Assembly (NCBI GenBank): GCA_036675035.1
Contig: JAKFFO010000017.1
Coordinates: forward strand, 1 to 44,785
DNA length: 44,785 nucleotides
Origin: MESE01 sp036675035
GTDB taxonomy: Bacteria > Pseudomonadota > Gammaproteobacteria > Burkholderiales > Burkholderiaceae_D
Direction: 5' to 3'
Below the pieces are notes generated by a model that was not told where the DNA came from, searched no databases, and saw only the letters and a list, made by a program, of their open reading frames with translations. The position numbers were made by a program, and so were the translations under genes. Below are positions 35,120 through 43,625 of the stretch, in pieces (the first letter of the stretch is position 1; each line of letters begins with the position of its first letter).

Positions 35120-35551
35120 CTAATCAGACATTCTCTTCTCGAGCAGTATTCTGATTCGATCAAGGAATTTCGCTTCGGGATTCGAGGTTCCGGCAGTGCG
35201 CTCAAGGCGGTTGAAATCGATGAATCCTTCCGCCCCCAGCGCCTGCGAGGCAATATGAATGGCTTGATGCGTGGTGTTGTCCAGCTCGGCACCTTGAAGA
35301 CGCATCGCAATGAACGGCAGTGATCCTAGGGCCGGGTTGGCCTTGCAATAGCGCAGCAAGTCGAACATGCTCGATTCGTCGAAGCAGGCAGTCGCTGCGA
35401 TCAAGTGGAATCTTTCATTCAGCATGGCTTTTGCATGATCCATTGAGGTGCTGATCGTGAGCGCATATTCGGAGTCGAACAGACTTGTTGCGACTGGGAT
35501 ATTTTCAGGCGACAACGCCATGAGCATTTTCGGTTTATGTTTTTTCTGCAT
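35120..35551 (-). CDS. Degenerate receiver-like (CheY-fold) protein
   Basis: AGGAA five bases upstream supports the start at 35551. The 143-residue protein follows the beta-alpha order of a receiver domain: KPKMLMALSPENIPVATSLF, an alanine/methionine helix, FHLIAATACFDESSMFDLLRYCKANPALGSLPFIAM, then GAEGFIDFNRLER. The usual acidic phosphoacceptor pocket is missing: the strand that should end in Asp reads LIAATAC. It is therefore probably not phosphorylated and may act as a protein-binding partner. The gene is divergent from the large GGDEF-EAL gene at 36013, and a role with it is an attractive but unproven idea. Confidence 0.65.
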   Translation of the reverse strand: MQKKHKPKMLMALSPENIPVATSLFDSEYALTISTSMDHAKAMLNERFHLIAATACFDESSMFDLLRYCKANPALGSLPFIAMRLQGAELDNTTHQAIHIASQALGAEGFIDFNRLERTAGTSNPEAKFLDRIRILLEKRMSD

Positions 35552-36012
35552 GCACGTTCCTGGGTCGAGTTGTTTACTTATCGACTTTGCAACTTCACAT
35601 GCGGTTCTTCTGTTTAATATTTTGTTACGACTTTTGCATATTTCCTTTTGTAAAGAAATCACATAAAGAGTTCTTTTCCATTGTGTACCTTGCTCGATAT
35701 CCGCCATTCCCCTACGAGGAGACGGTCAGGCATTCGAGCAAATTCCGTGTCGAACGGAACCGGCCGTTCGGGCGTTACAGGTGGAAATACGGCGCCATCG
35801 CCGCGAAAATATCCTTCCACGCTTGCAACCTTGTCCACAAATTATGATCTACCCGTGCTCATGCACTGGAAGATCGGGGCACGGTTGGCTTGCGCAATCG
35901 TGTTCCACGCAAAATCACCGATTACCAGCGTCGCCGATCGGCTCCTTATTGGCTCATCTATTGCGTGCCGGTCGTCAATTGCCCCCTCGCTTTGCTTTTC
36001 TTCTACTATTCC
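35552..36012. other. Divergent promoter region, about 460 bp
   Basis: The open frame of the GGDEF-EAL gene extends back to 35890, but the added residues have no domain match. AT-rich DNA at 35570-35690 probably contains promoters for the receiver-like gene. No other gene is seen. Confidence 0.4.
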
Positions 36013-38940
36013 ATGCACCTATCTCGTTTTATCGTCCAACACAAAGAATCTATTTTGCAAGAGTGGGAAAATTTCGCACGAACGATAGAGCCGCCGTCGT
36101 TGACCATGGATAGCAAAGCATTGCGGGACCATGCTTCCCGCATGCTGAATACGATCGCTGCGGATCTGGACAATCCCCAAACACCGTCTGAACAACGGCA
36201 AAAGTCAATGGGGCGGGGAGCAAGCAACAGTGAAGAAACTTATGCTGAGCAACATGCAACAGAGCGGCTACACTCGGGCTATTCCATTGAGCAACTCGTT
36301 TCGGAATATCGCGCACTGCGCGCAAGCGTTTTAAAGCTATGGGCAAAAGAATCCCCAGGCGTGTTGTCTACGTATACCGACGACGTTACCCGTTTCAATG
36401 AAGCGATTGATCAGGCGCTGGCCGAGTCTATTGCGCGGTTCTCCCAAATAATGAGCGATGTTGCCGAGACCGAGCGCCATCGCCTCAATGCTTTGCTGGA
36501 GGCGGCTCCCGTCGGACTGGCCATGGTTGACAGCAACAGGAAGGTAATTGCCGTCAACGCTGCGAACAAAAGGATTTTTGGCAAACCTCTAGTGCCTGAA
36601 AATACGGGCAACGACGGTTTGAGCAAAGGCGTTTCGACTGCGACATCCGAAGAGCATGATCCGCAATTGAGTGCGACTGAACGGGCAATGATCCGCGCAT
36701 TGTCCGGCGAGGAAGCGGTGCAGGACATTGTCGAGACCGAATGCGTCGATTCGCCTGGCCGGCGGCGTACCCTGGTGATCAATGCGGCGCCCGTTCATGA
36801 CGCGAACAATCACGTCATTGGCGCAGTGATTGCGCAAATGGACATTACCGATCAGCTGCAAACGGAGGCGGCATTACGCGAGAGCGAGGCAAAGTTCCGC
36901 ACCATCGCCGATGCCATGCCGCAGATGGTCTGGTCGACATTGCCGGACGGCTTCCATGACTACTACAACCAGCAGTGGTATGACTTCACCGGTGTCGCTG
37001 TGGGTGCAACCGATGGCGAGGGATGGAATGACATGTTCCACCCGGACGAACAGGAGATGGCCTGGGAAAAATGGCGCCACAGTCTTGCAACAGGCGAGCC
37101 GTATGAGATTCAATACCGCCTGCGCCACCGATCCGGCGAGTACCATTGGACGCTGGGCAGAGCGCTTCCGGTGCGAAATGAGGCGGGCAAGATTACTCGC
37201 TGGATGGGGACATGCACCGATATTCACGACCAGAAGAAGACAGAAGAATCGCTGCGTCAACAAACCCAGAAGCTGCACCTCGCCACCGAAGCGGCAGGGA
37301 TTGGGCTGTTTGATCATGATCTGCTGACCGATGAATTCATCTGGGATGCAATGACGTATAAGTATTACGGATTGCCGGCGGATACCACGGTTACCCGCAA
37401 TACATTGTTTGACCGAATGCATCCGGATGACCGGCAAAGCATGCGCTCTACCTTTGAAAAAATATGGACGGAGAGCGGAGATAGACGGTATCAGATGGAG
37501 TACCGGATCCTTGCAGCGGACGACGTAGAGCGCTGGATTGAAGTGAAAGGCCGGGTGGTTTTGGGGCCTGATGAACGTCCCGTGCGAGTGATTGGAACCA
37601 TGATGGACGTCACGGAGCGCAAGCGCACTGAAAAGCAAGTGCAGCAGGCAGCCCAGCATGACAGCCTGACCGGCTTGCCGAACCGTGCCCTGTTGTATGA
37701 ATATTGCAGCCATATTCTGGCGATGTCGGCGCGGTCCAGTGAGCCGGGAGCGGTTATATTCATCGACCTGGACCGCTTCAAGCCGATCAACGATATGTAC
37801 GGTCACGATATTGGCGACAAGGTACTGCAGGCAGTCGCCAAGCGACTCCTGGCATGCAGCCGCAAGGAAGACATCGTCAGCCGGCTCGGCGGCGACGAAT
37901 TCATCGTGGTGCTGCCGCGCATTGGCGGAGCCAGGCATGCGGCCGTCGCCGCACAGCATATGCTGCAGGCAATCGGCGAGCCGATCTCGATCGGGACGCT
38001 GCAGCTGACGGTCTCGCCTTCGATCGGCATCAGTCTGTTCCCGGAGCATGCGATGGATCTCGAGCTGTTGATCCGTTGTGCCGATATGGCGATGTATGCG
38101 GCAAAAAAAGACGGGCGCAATAACATAAGAATTTATTCCACGAGTCTGATTAATGATGCCAATAGCCTGCTGCGCCTGGAAGTCTTGCTCAAGCACGCCG
38201 TGGAGAACAACCGGCTGGCGCTTTATTATCAGCCGATCCTTGATACGCAAAGCCGTGAGCTGATTGCGGTGGAAGCATTGATTCGTATTCCTGCCGAGGA
38301 TGGCATCTTGCTCGGTCCGACAGAATTCATTTCGGTAGCCGAGTCGACAGGACTGATGAGCCGGATTGGCGATTGGGTTGTACGGCAAGCCTGTGTTCAG
38401 CATGGATACTGGCGCGATGCGGGCCTGTCACCGGTGCCTATCGCAATCAATGTCTCGCCGATGCAGTTTCGGCAGCCTGGGTTTGTTTCCATGCTGGCGG
38501 ATGCGATAAAGGAGTTTGATGTTGATCCTGCATTCCTGCAGATCGAGGTGACGGAAAGCGCCATCATGGACGATGTCCCGGACACTGTGAAGATACTTAA
38601 CCGGCTGCAGGCCATGGGCATCGGGATCGCGCTGGACGACTTTGGTACCGGCTACTCCAGCCTGAGCCATCTGAGCAACCTGCCGCTGAACAAGTTGAAG
38701 ATCGACCAATCATTCATCCGCAAAATGGCGGATAACCAGAGCAGCCGGTCCATTACCGAAGCAATCATCGGACTCGGACGCACGCTCAACCTGAAGGTGG
38801 TCGGAGAAGGCATCGAATCCGAAGAAGCAATGGACTTCTTGCGCGATCACGGATGCGACCAGGTGCAAGGTTTCCTGTTTAGCAGGCCCTTACCCCCCGA
38901 TGAATTTGTGTCCTGGTGTCGAAACCGCTCGATCCACTAA
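36013..38940 (+). CDS. RsbRD-PAS-PAS-PAS-GGDEF-EAL cyclic-di-GMP enzyme
   Basis: I start at 36013 (MHLSRFIVQHKESILQEW), which fits the RsbRD-type N-domain (about 4-150, with GYSIEQLVSEYRALRASVLKLW); upstream residues look spurious. Three PAS units follow (about 157-285, 295-413, 414-535). The GGDEF domain has the intact signature at 626-630 and an RKED inhibitory site at 617-620, so it should make cyclic-di-GMP under product inhibition. The EAL domain has EAL at 754-756, NVSPMQFRQP, IEVTESAIMDD, the Asp pair 875-876 in LDDFGTGYS, LKIDQSFI and EGIESEEA, so it should be able to degrade it. No membrane helix is needed for the 975-residue form, so it is predicted cytosolic. Confidence 0.93.
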   Translation: MHLSRFIVQHKESILQEWENFARTIEPPSLTMDSKALRDHASRMLNTIAADLDNPQTPSEQRQKSMGRGASNSEETYAEQHATERLHSGYSIEQLVSEYRALRASVLKLWAKESPGVLSTYTDDVTRFNEAIDQALAESIARFSQIMSDVAETERHRLNALLEAAPVGLAMVDSNRKVIAVNAANKRIFGKPLVPENTGNDGLSKGVSTATSEEHDPQLSATERAMIRALSGEEAVQDIVETECVDSPGRRRTLVINAAPVHDANNHVIGAVIAQMDITDQLQTEAALRESEAKFRTIADAMPQMVWSTLPDGFHDYYNQQWYDFTGVAVGATDGEGWNDMFHPDEQEMAWEKWRHSLATGEPYEIQYRLRHRSGEYHWTLGRALPVRNEAGKITRWMGTCTDIHDQKKTEESLRQQTQKLHLATEAAGIGLFDHDLLTDEFIWDAMTYKYYGLPADTTVTRNTLFDRMHPDDRQSMRSTFEKIWTESGDRRYQMEYRILAADDVERWIEVKGRVVLGPDERPVRVIGTMMDVTERKRTEKQVQQAAQHDSLTGLPNRALLYEYCSHILAMSARSSEPGAVIFIDLDRFKPINDMYGHDIGDKVLQAVAKRLLACSRKEDIVSRLGGDEFIVVLPRIGGARHAAVAAQHMLQAIGEPISIGTLQLTVSPSIGISLFPEHAMDLELLIRCADMAMYAAKKDGRNNIRIYSTSLINDANSLLRLEVLLKHAVENNRLALYYQPILDTQSRELIAVEALIRIPAEDGILLGPTEFISVAESTGLMSRIGDWVVRQACVQHGYWRDAGLSPVPIAINVSPMQFRQPGFVSMLADAIKEFDVDPAFLQIEVTESAIMDDVPDTVKILNRLQAMGIGIALDDFGTGYSSLSHLSNLPLNKLKIDQSFIRKMADNQSSRSITEAIIGLGRTLNLKVVGEGIESEEAMDFLRDHGCDQVQGFLFSRPLPPDEFVSWCRNRSIH

Positions 38941-39007
38941 TCTCATCACCTGTCGACTGCAGCATTTGCCAAAAGCATGGACTCCTTTCCATACTGTTCA
39001 GAAGATC

Positions 39008-39058
39008 ATTAAACGGCCAGCCTCGGATGTTTTTTAATGCGCGCCTGGCCCGTTTAAT
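39008..39058. repeat. Palindromic repeat, family copy E (diverged)
   Basis: ATTAAACGGCCAGCCTCG and CGCCTGGCCCGTTTAAT are imperfect arms of the same family as copies A-D. It lies between the convergent GGDEF-EAL and GlxA-type genes. Confidence 0.8.
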
Positions 39059-39078
39059 GGAAACGGCAAAAGAGGAGA

Positions 39079-39230
39079 CCTGACCCTCACCTTTCAAGCT
39101 CCGGAACCTCGGGATCGTGAATCTCGGAGTCAGCCATGAGGCTCAGGGCTCCCCTTTCGCCTTTTCCGCGACAGGCAAATGTGGATACCTGACCCTAAAG
39201 GGGTTCTAAATGGGTTGACCCTAAAGGGGT
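39079..39230. repeat. CCTGACCC motifs and 14-bp direct repeat
   Basis: CCTGACCC occurs at 39079 and 39188. GACCCTAAAGGGGT is present twice, at 39191-39204 and 39217-39230, with a 26-bp period, ending next to the stop of the GlxA-type gene. CCCTAAAGGGG is itself nearly palindromic. Confidence 0.7.
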
Positions 39231-39231
39231 G

Positions 39232-40275
39232 TTAATTTCCTTTCGGGCGCATCTCCAATGCCTTGCGCATCGATCCGAAACGCTTGCGATATTGAGCCGG
39301 TGTCAACTGGACACTGCGCCGGAACAAGCGGCTGAAAAACCCGGCATCCTCATAACCAACTTCGTTTGCAATCGCCTCGATCGGCTCGTCGCCTGCCTCG
39401 AGCATTTGCTTGGCTTCTTCCATGCGTAGCGTGTGCACATACGCAAGCGGCGACATGCCTGTTGCGTGTTCAAACCGCCGCTTGAATGACCGCTCCGCAA
39501 TTCCACTGAGGCGGATCATAGCTGTAACCGGGGATGGTTCGCGGTAGTGATCGGCGATCCATATCTGGCAGCGCGCGATGACGGCATCATCGACCTGTGC
39601 CGATTGGACCAGTCGTGCGAACGGCTGTTGTCCGATGTCGTGCCAATCGATCAGGTTCAACTTCGCAACCTGCATGGCCGCATCGGTGCCGCTTGCACGC
39701 GCTATCAGGTACAACGCCAGATCAAGCCATGACGTTCCGCCGCCGGCCATGACGAGCCGGTGTCCTTCGCCTGAAATGACCAATGCTCGTTGTGTGCGCA
39801 CTTTCACGGCCGGATATCGCTGCCGCAATATATTGCAATAGGCCCAATGGGTAGTGGCCTCATGGCCATCCAGTAATCCGGCCTCTGCCAACAGCAGCGC
39901 GCCTGAGCATGCGGTTGCGAGCGTCGCTCCAGCCGCATGGCATTGCACCAGCCAGTCGATTTCATCGGTAAAACGTCCGTCCAGCGACTCGCCTGGCGGG
40001 ACCATCAATTCCGGCACGCATACGATATCCGGAGCCGGGCAGTCCGCGAAGGAAGCCTGCGGCGTGATGTGCACGCCGTTTGCCGCGACGAATGCATCGG
40101 TGCGCCTGGCGACGATCAGCGGTCGCAGCAGATCGCTCCCCGGATGACCATCGACAATCGTTCCCCAGTCGCGCCCGGCGGACTTGAACAAGTCATACAT
40201 TCCGTACAGCACGGAGGCGGTCGTCTCAGGGAACGCAAGAATCGCGACGGTGGCAGGCGGTTGTGAATTGCGCAT
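39232..40275 (-). CDS. GlxA-family regulator (DJ-1/PfpI domain plus AraC HTH)
   Basis: The 347-residue protein has an N-terminal DJ-1/PfpI-like domain (about 8-190) with the nucleophile-elbow phrase ATACSGALLLAEAGLLDGHEATTHW (Cys123), and a C-terminal AraC HTH (about 245-335: IRLSGIAERSFKRRFEHATGMSPLAYVHTLRMEEAKQMLEAG, then VGYEDAGFFSRLFRRSVQLTPAQYRKRF). Members of this group often control amino-acid or quaternary-amine catabolism and sense small metabolites with the first domain. The gene is divergent from the homocysteine S-methyltransferase gene, with 192 bp between, so control of that gene is likely but not shown. Confidence 0.93.
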   Translation of the reverse strand: MRNSQPPATVAILAFPETTASVLYGMYDLFKSAGRDWGTIVDGHPGSDLLRPLIVARRTDAFVAANGVHITPQASFADCPAPDIVCVPELMVPPGESLDGRFTDEIDWLVQCHAAGATLATACSGALLLAEAGLLDGHEATTHWAYCNILRQRYPAVKVRTQRALVISGEGHRLVMAGGGTSWLDLALYLIARASGTDAAMQVAKLNLIDWHDIGQQPFARLVQSAQVDDAVIARCQIWIADHYREPSPVTAMIRLSGIAERSFKRRFEHATGMSPLAYVHTLRMEEAKQMLEAGDEPIEAIANEVGYEDAGFFSRLFRRSVQLTPAQYRKRFGSMRKALEMRPKGN

Positions 40276-40467
40276 GGCTGATTTGTCCTGTTAATAGCCG
40301 AAATGACTTGGGTTGATCATGTCATGCAGGCGTATCTTGTGCTCATCACATTTAACTCCAGACGACGCCTGGACGCCAGTTTGTTTTGGATGCTGCCCGG
40401 CCATGCACGGAAATGCTGTCGAGCATGTCCGGACTATGCCAACCCACCTTTCCAAAGGAGAATTGAA

Positions 40468-41424
40468 ATGAGCAAATATAGACATCGCTTGCCGCAGCTC
40501 ACGGACCAATTATTCGTGACCGACGCCGGATTGGAAACCGTACTGATATTCCACGAAGGATTGGAGTTGCCGGCATTTGCATCCTTCGACCTGTTGAAGG
40601 ATGACGGAGGGCTTGAGCGACTGCGTGCCTATTTCAAGCAGTATGCCGAAATAGCCCGTGCGCATGGTCTTGGCCTGATTCTGGAAAGTCCGACGTGGCG
40701 TGCCAATTCGGACTGGGGAACGAAGCTCGGTTACGATGCTGCGGCGCTGGCCGATGCGAACCGCAAGGCAATCGGCCTGATGCTTGAGATTCGTGACGCT
40801 TACGAAAATGCGCAGACCAAAATCGTAATCAGCGGCAATCTCGGACCGCGCGGAGACGGCTATCAGGTCGGTGCACACATGACCGCCAGCGAGGCGCAAC
40901 ATTACCATGCTCTGCAAATAGAAACATTTGCGCAGACCGATGCCGACATGGTGGCTGCGTTCACCATGAACTACGTCGAAGAAGCGATCGGCATCACTGC
41001 CGCCGCCAAGGCATGTGCAATGCCGGTAGCGATTTCCTTTACGCTGGAAACCGACGGCAAATTGCCGTCAGGCGATACGCTCGCCGATGCCATCGCACGT
41101 ACCGATGCGGAAACCGGCGCATATCCGGCCTATTACATGATCAACTGTGCGCATCCGGAGCACTTCGCGCATGTGCTGGGCGATGGCGGCGCATGGACCA
41201 AACGCATACGGGGCCTGCGCGCCAATGCGTCCAGGCGCAGTCATGCGGAGCTCGACGAAAGTACCGAGCTCGATGCCGGAAATCCGGCCGAGTTGGGCGT
41301 GCAATATCGCGAACTGAGATTATTGCTTCCTCAGCTCAACGTGGTAGGCGGATGTTGCGGCACGGATCATCGCCATGTCGATGCGATATGCACGGCGCTG
41401 GAAACGGCAACGGTGCCGGCATAA
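40468..41424 (+). CDS. Homocysteine S-methyltransferase family protein
   Basis: AAAGGAG seven bases upstream gives the start at 40468. The 318-residue protein has the family barrel with the three zinc-binding cysteines: Cys227 in MINCAHPEHF and Cys296-Cys297 in VVGGCCGTDHRH. N-terminal LFVTDAGLETVLIFHEG and central VAISFTLETDGKLPSG are also typical. Such enzymes move a methyl group from S-methylmethionine, betaine or a similar donor to homocysteine to make methionine in the cytosol. The donor cannot be set from sequence. It is divergent from a GlxA-type regulator. A betaine transporter (19578) is also in the window but not adjacent. Confidence 0.92.
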   Translation: MSKYRHRLPQLTDQLFVTDAGLETVLIFHEGLELPAFASFDLLKDDGGLERLRAYFKQYAEIARAHGLGLILESPTWRANSDWGTKLGYDAAALADANRKAIGLMLEIRDAYENAQTKIVISGNLGPRGDGYQVGAHMTASEAQHYHALQIETFAQTDADMVAAFTMNYVEEAIGITAAAKACAMPVAISFTLETDGKLPSGDTLADAIARTDAETGAYPAYYMINCAHPEHFAHVLGDGGAWTKRIRGLRANASRRSHAELDESTELDAGNPAELGVQYRELRLLLPQLNVVGGCCGTDHRHVDAICTALETATVPA

Positions 41425-42003
41425 ATGCATGCACACATGCTGATGATTCCCGGCTTCACCTGTGAATTGGTCCGGGGATCTGAAAACGATAGCGGCGCGG
41501 CGCCGCTATCGGCCATGAAGATGCCTCATTGAGCAGCCAATATCGCATCGGGCCTATGAAGCCCGAAGCAACCATGATCAAGCCTTTGCGATTCAAATTC
41601 TTTCTCTAACTTTCCAGCTCATGAGCGGTCTGATCCTCCCGGCTCATGCATGCTGCGCGCCGCACAGTCCCCGGTCAGTCCCCTTGAGAACTCGCGGCCA
41701 GGTCCCCAATTTTTCCTTCAGAGTCCAGCATCAACGCAGGGTAATGCCGTTGGTGGGATATTTGCGGCAGTGCCTAGATCGTGACGAGCAATTGCGTTGG
41801 CCTATCACGAGGTCAGGCATCCGATGACAAGGATTGCAAGACCGCCTGGCTTGTCGGTGCGCGGGTGAGTATGATAATCACCCAGATTGGGTTTGAGGAA
41901 AAAGTAGAGGCCTGACCCCGGTCGTACGGTCGTGCGGTCGATTATGTCGGACCGAAATTTATTCGAACCTGGCTCTTCCAGTACTTTTAGTTACTGCAGA
42001 GTT
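41425..42003. other. Gene-free stretch with hairpin and repeat motifs
   Basis: A hairpin with 12-bp arms CGATAGCGGCGC and GCGCCGCTATCG around one G lies at 41487-41511, without a T-run. CCTGACCCC is at 41911-41919, followed by CGGTCGTACGGTCGTGCGGT, a short tandem of CGGTCGT. No gene is supported. Confidence 0.55.
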
Positions 42004-43575
42004 TCATTCGACATCCGCTTCGGCAGGCATGATTTCTTCCCACCACTGCTGAGCGCTTTCCTCACTACGGTTTTTGTATAAGTAGGTGTATCCAGCGCGA
42101 GAAACGGATTCTGTGAGACTCCGGTCGGCGTCGGCGGCAGAACGCAAGTGCTCCAGTCCGCCGGCGTTTCCTTCCTCAAGCAACAGGCAACCATACCGAT
42201 AGGCAGCCTTGGGAAACGGGCCGCCTGGCTGACGCAGCAAATGCTCCAACACCGATTTAGCCGAGCCAGGCGTAGCGAACTCCGCGCTCAACATCGCCAG
42301 TTCCTGGAGGTCATGCAGCTTCAGATCACTCAGTGCCTGGCCAGTGAGTTCATTCAGTCGTGTCTTAGACCGGGTCACGTATTGAAAATGCGAATTCCAG
42401 TCTTTTTTCTCTTTTTCCCACCAGGCTTGATCGAACTCCGCGATCAGCGTCTTTGCAGAGGTGCCCAGCAGCGCATCGGCAGCTGTCACTTCGACGACAT
42501 CCGGTAACGCAGCCTCTCGCTCCATCGCATCGAGACGATCGCGCAGTGCCGGATGGGTGTCATGCACTCCGGATCTCTCGCTCATCGCTTCGCTCAGCCG
42601 CTCTTTGGTAGCCCACTGCGAATAGCTCGCCTTGAACGCGGTGCGCATCGCCGTGTAAGGCATGAATACCGGTTTGGCCGCGGTATTGGCTTGCTTGAAC
42701 AGCGTTGGCCAGAACTCCTGATCAATCCAGCGCCCGAGCAGCGCTCCCCGGATCAGGCCGCTGGCGTTGGCTGAAGCGCCGACCAGTTCGGTGGCAGTCC
42801 GATCTGCTTCGTATTCGTTTTGACGCGAAAGTACAAACGTATGCGCGTTGTAGTACAGCATGAACTTGGCCAGCATGCTGGCCATGCCTGTGTTGATCCA
42901 ATTCGTTTCCGCGTTGTCGGCGATCTGGTTGTATAGCGCACCGAATGTGCGCCGTTGCCGATACACCCATGCGGTGACTTTGCCATGATTGCCGCACAGG
43001 TGCCCGTATTCGTGACCGACAACCGCGAGCATTTCCTTCGGTGTCGTGCTCAACATATACGGCAAACCCAGGATCAGATAATTGGTGTGCCCGCCGAACA
43101 ATCCCCATCTCGGACGCTGGAAAATCGCGGCGTTGTACTCGTCGTCAATGACGACATGATGGATCGGAGGGCCTTTCAAGCGCTTGCGCATCTTGTCCAG
43201 CACCGCAAACAGATTTGGTGCCTCCTGCCGGTTCAATGACCGACCTTCGGGCGGCGGCAGCCTCATGAAGAACATGCGCAGCACGACAAAGAAGACCGGC
43301 GCCATCACGATTGCAAACAAGCCGAGTCTGATCATGTTGACGGTACTATGCCGGGAATAAGACCAGCTGATTCCAAAAAATATCAGCAACGCCAGCGCTG
43401 CAAGCAAGCCGAACATCACGGCATACGCTGCACCGCTGATCAAGATCACTTTTCTGCGGAACGGGTCCGGGTCAACAGTCGCATCGACTTCCAGACGTTT
43501 TGCAAGAAGCTCATATCGGTCTTGGCTCACACTCCCCCCAATTGCAGTGTTTTTCTCTTTGGGCCGCGCTCGCAT
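42004..43575 (-). CDS. M48-family membrane metallopeptidase with helical C-domain
   Basis: The 523-residue protein has two membrane helices (about 43-69 and 80-103). The catalytic helix AVVGHEYGHLCGNHGK follows, with His188, Glu189 and His192, and the third ligand is Glu256 in QNEYEADRTATEL. This is the Ste24/HtpX-type arrangement; the C-terminal 200 residues are helical and may form TPR-like repeats. Such enzymes cleave membrane or misfolded proteins at the inner membrane. The start is uncertain: 43575 lacks a ribosome-binding site, while a GTG at 43530 sits almost directly on a GGGGGAG. It follows the signal peptidase gene on the same strand, 50 bp apart. Confidence 0.9.
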   Translation of the reverse strand: MRARPKEKNTAIGGSVSQDRYELLAKRLEVDATVDPDPFRRKVILISGAAYAVMFGLLAALALLIFFGISWSYSRHSTVNMIRLGLFAIVMAPVFFVVLRMFFMRLPPPEGRSLNRQEAPNLFAVLDKMRKRLKGPPIHHVVIDDEYNAAIFQRPRWGLFGGHTNYLILGLPYMLSTTPKEMLAVVGHEYGHLCGNHGKVTAWVYRQRRTFGALYNQIADNAETNWINTGMASMLAKFMLYYNAHTFVLSRQNEYEADRTATELVGASANASGLIRGALLGRWIDQEFWPTLFKQANTAAKPVFMPYTAMRTAFKASYSQWATKERLSEAMSERSGVHDTHPALRDRLDAMEREAALPDVVEVTAADALLGTSAKTLIAEFDQAWWEKEKKDWNSHFQYVTRSKTRLNELTGQALSDLKLHDLQELAMLSAEFATPGSAKSVLEHLLRQPGGPFPKAAYRYGCLLLEEGNAGGLEHLRSAADADRSLTESVSRAGYTYLYKNRSEESAQQWWEEIMPAEADVE

Positions 43576-43625
43576 TGAAATTAATCTACGAGCCTGACCC
43601 CTTTGATTATTCTTTGATTATTACG

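Noticed and set aside
34909..35310. N-terminal extension of the hypothetical protein at 34213-34908
   Set aside because: The added residues run into the coding region of the receiver-like gene, while a start with an AAAGAAAG site is available at 34908.
36874..38403. A 509-codon open frame on the minus strand inside the GGDEF-EAL gene
   Set aside because: It is antisense to a gene with intact GGDEF and EAL motifs. Its composition (His/Arg/Gln-rich) is typical of a shadow frame in GC-rich DNA.
41621..41827. A 68-codon frame resembling the end of a transposase
   Set aside because: The similarity is only an impression from a few residues. No catalytic motif, inverted ends or target duplication is visible.
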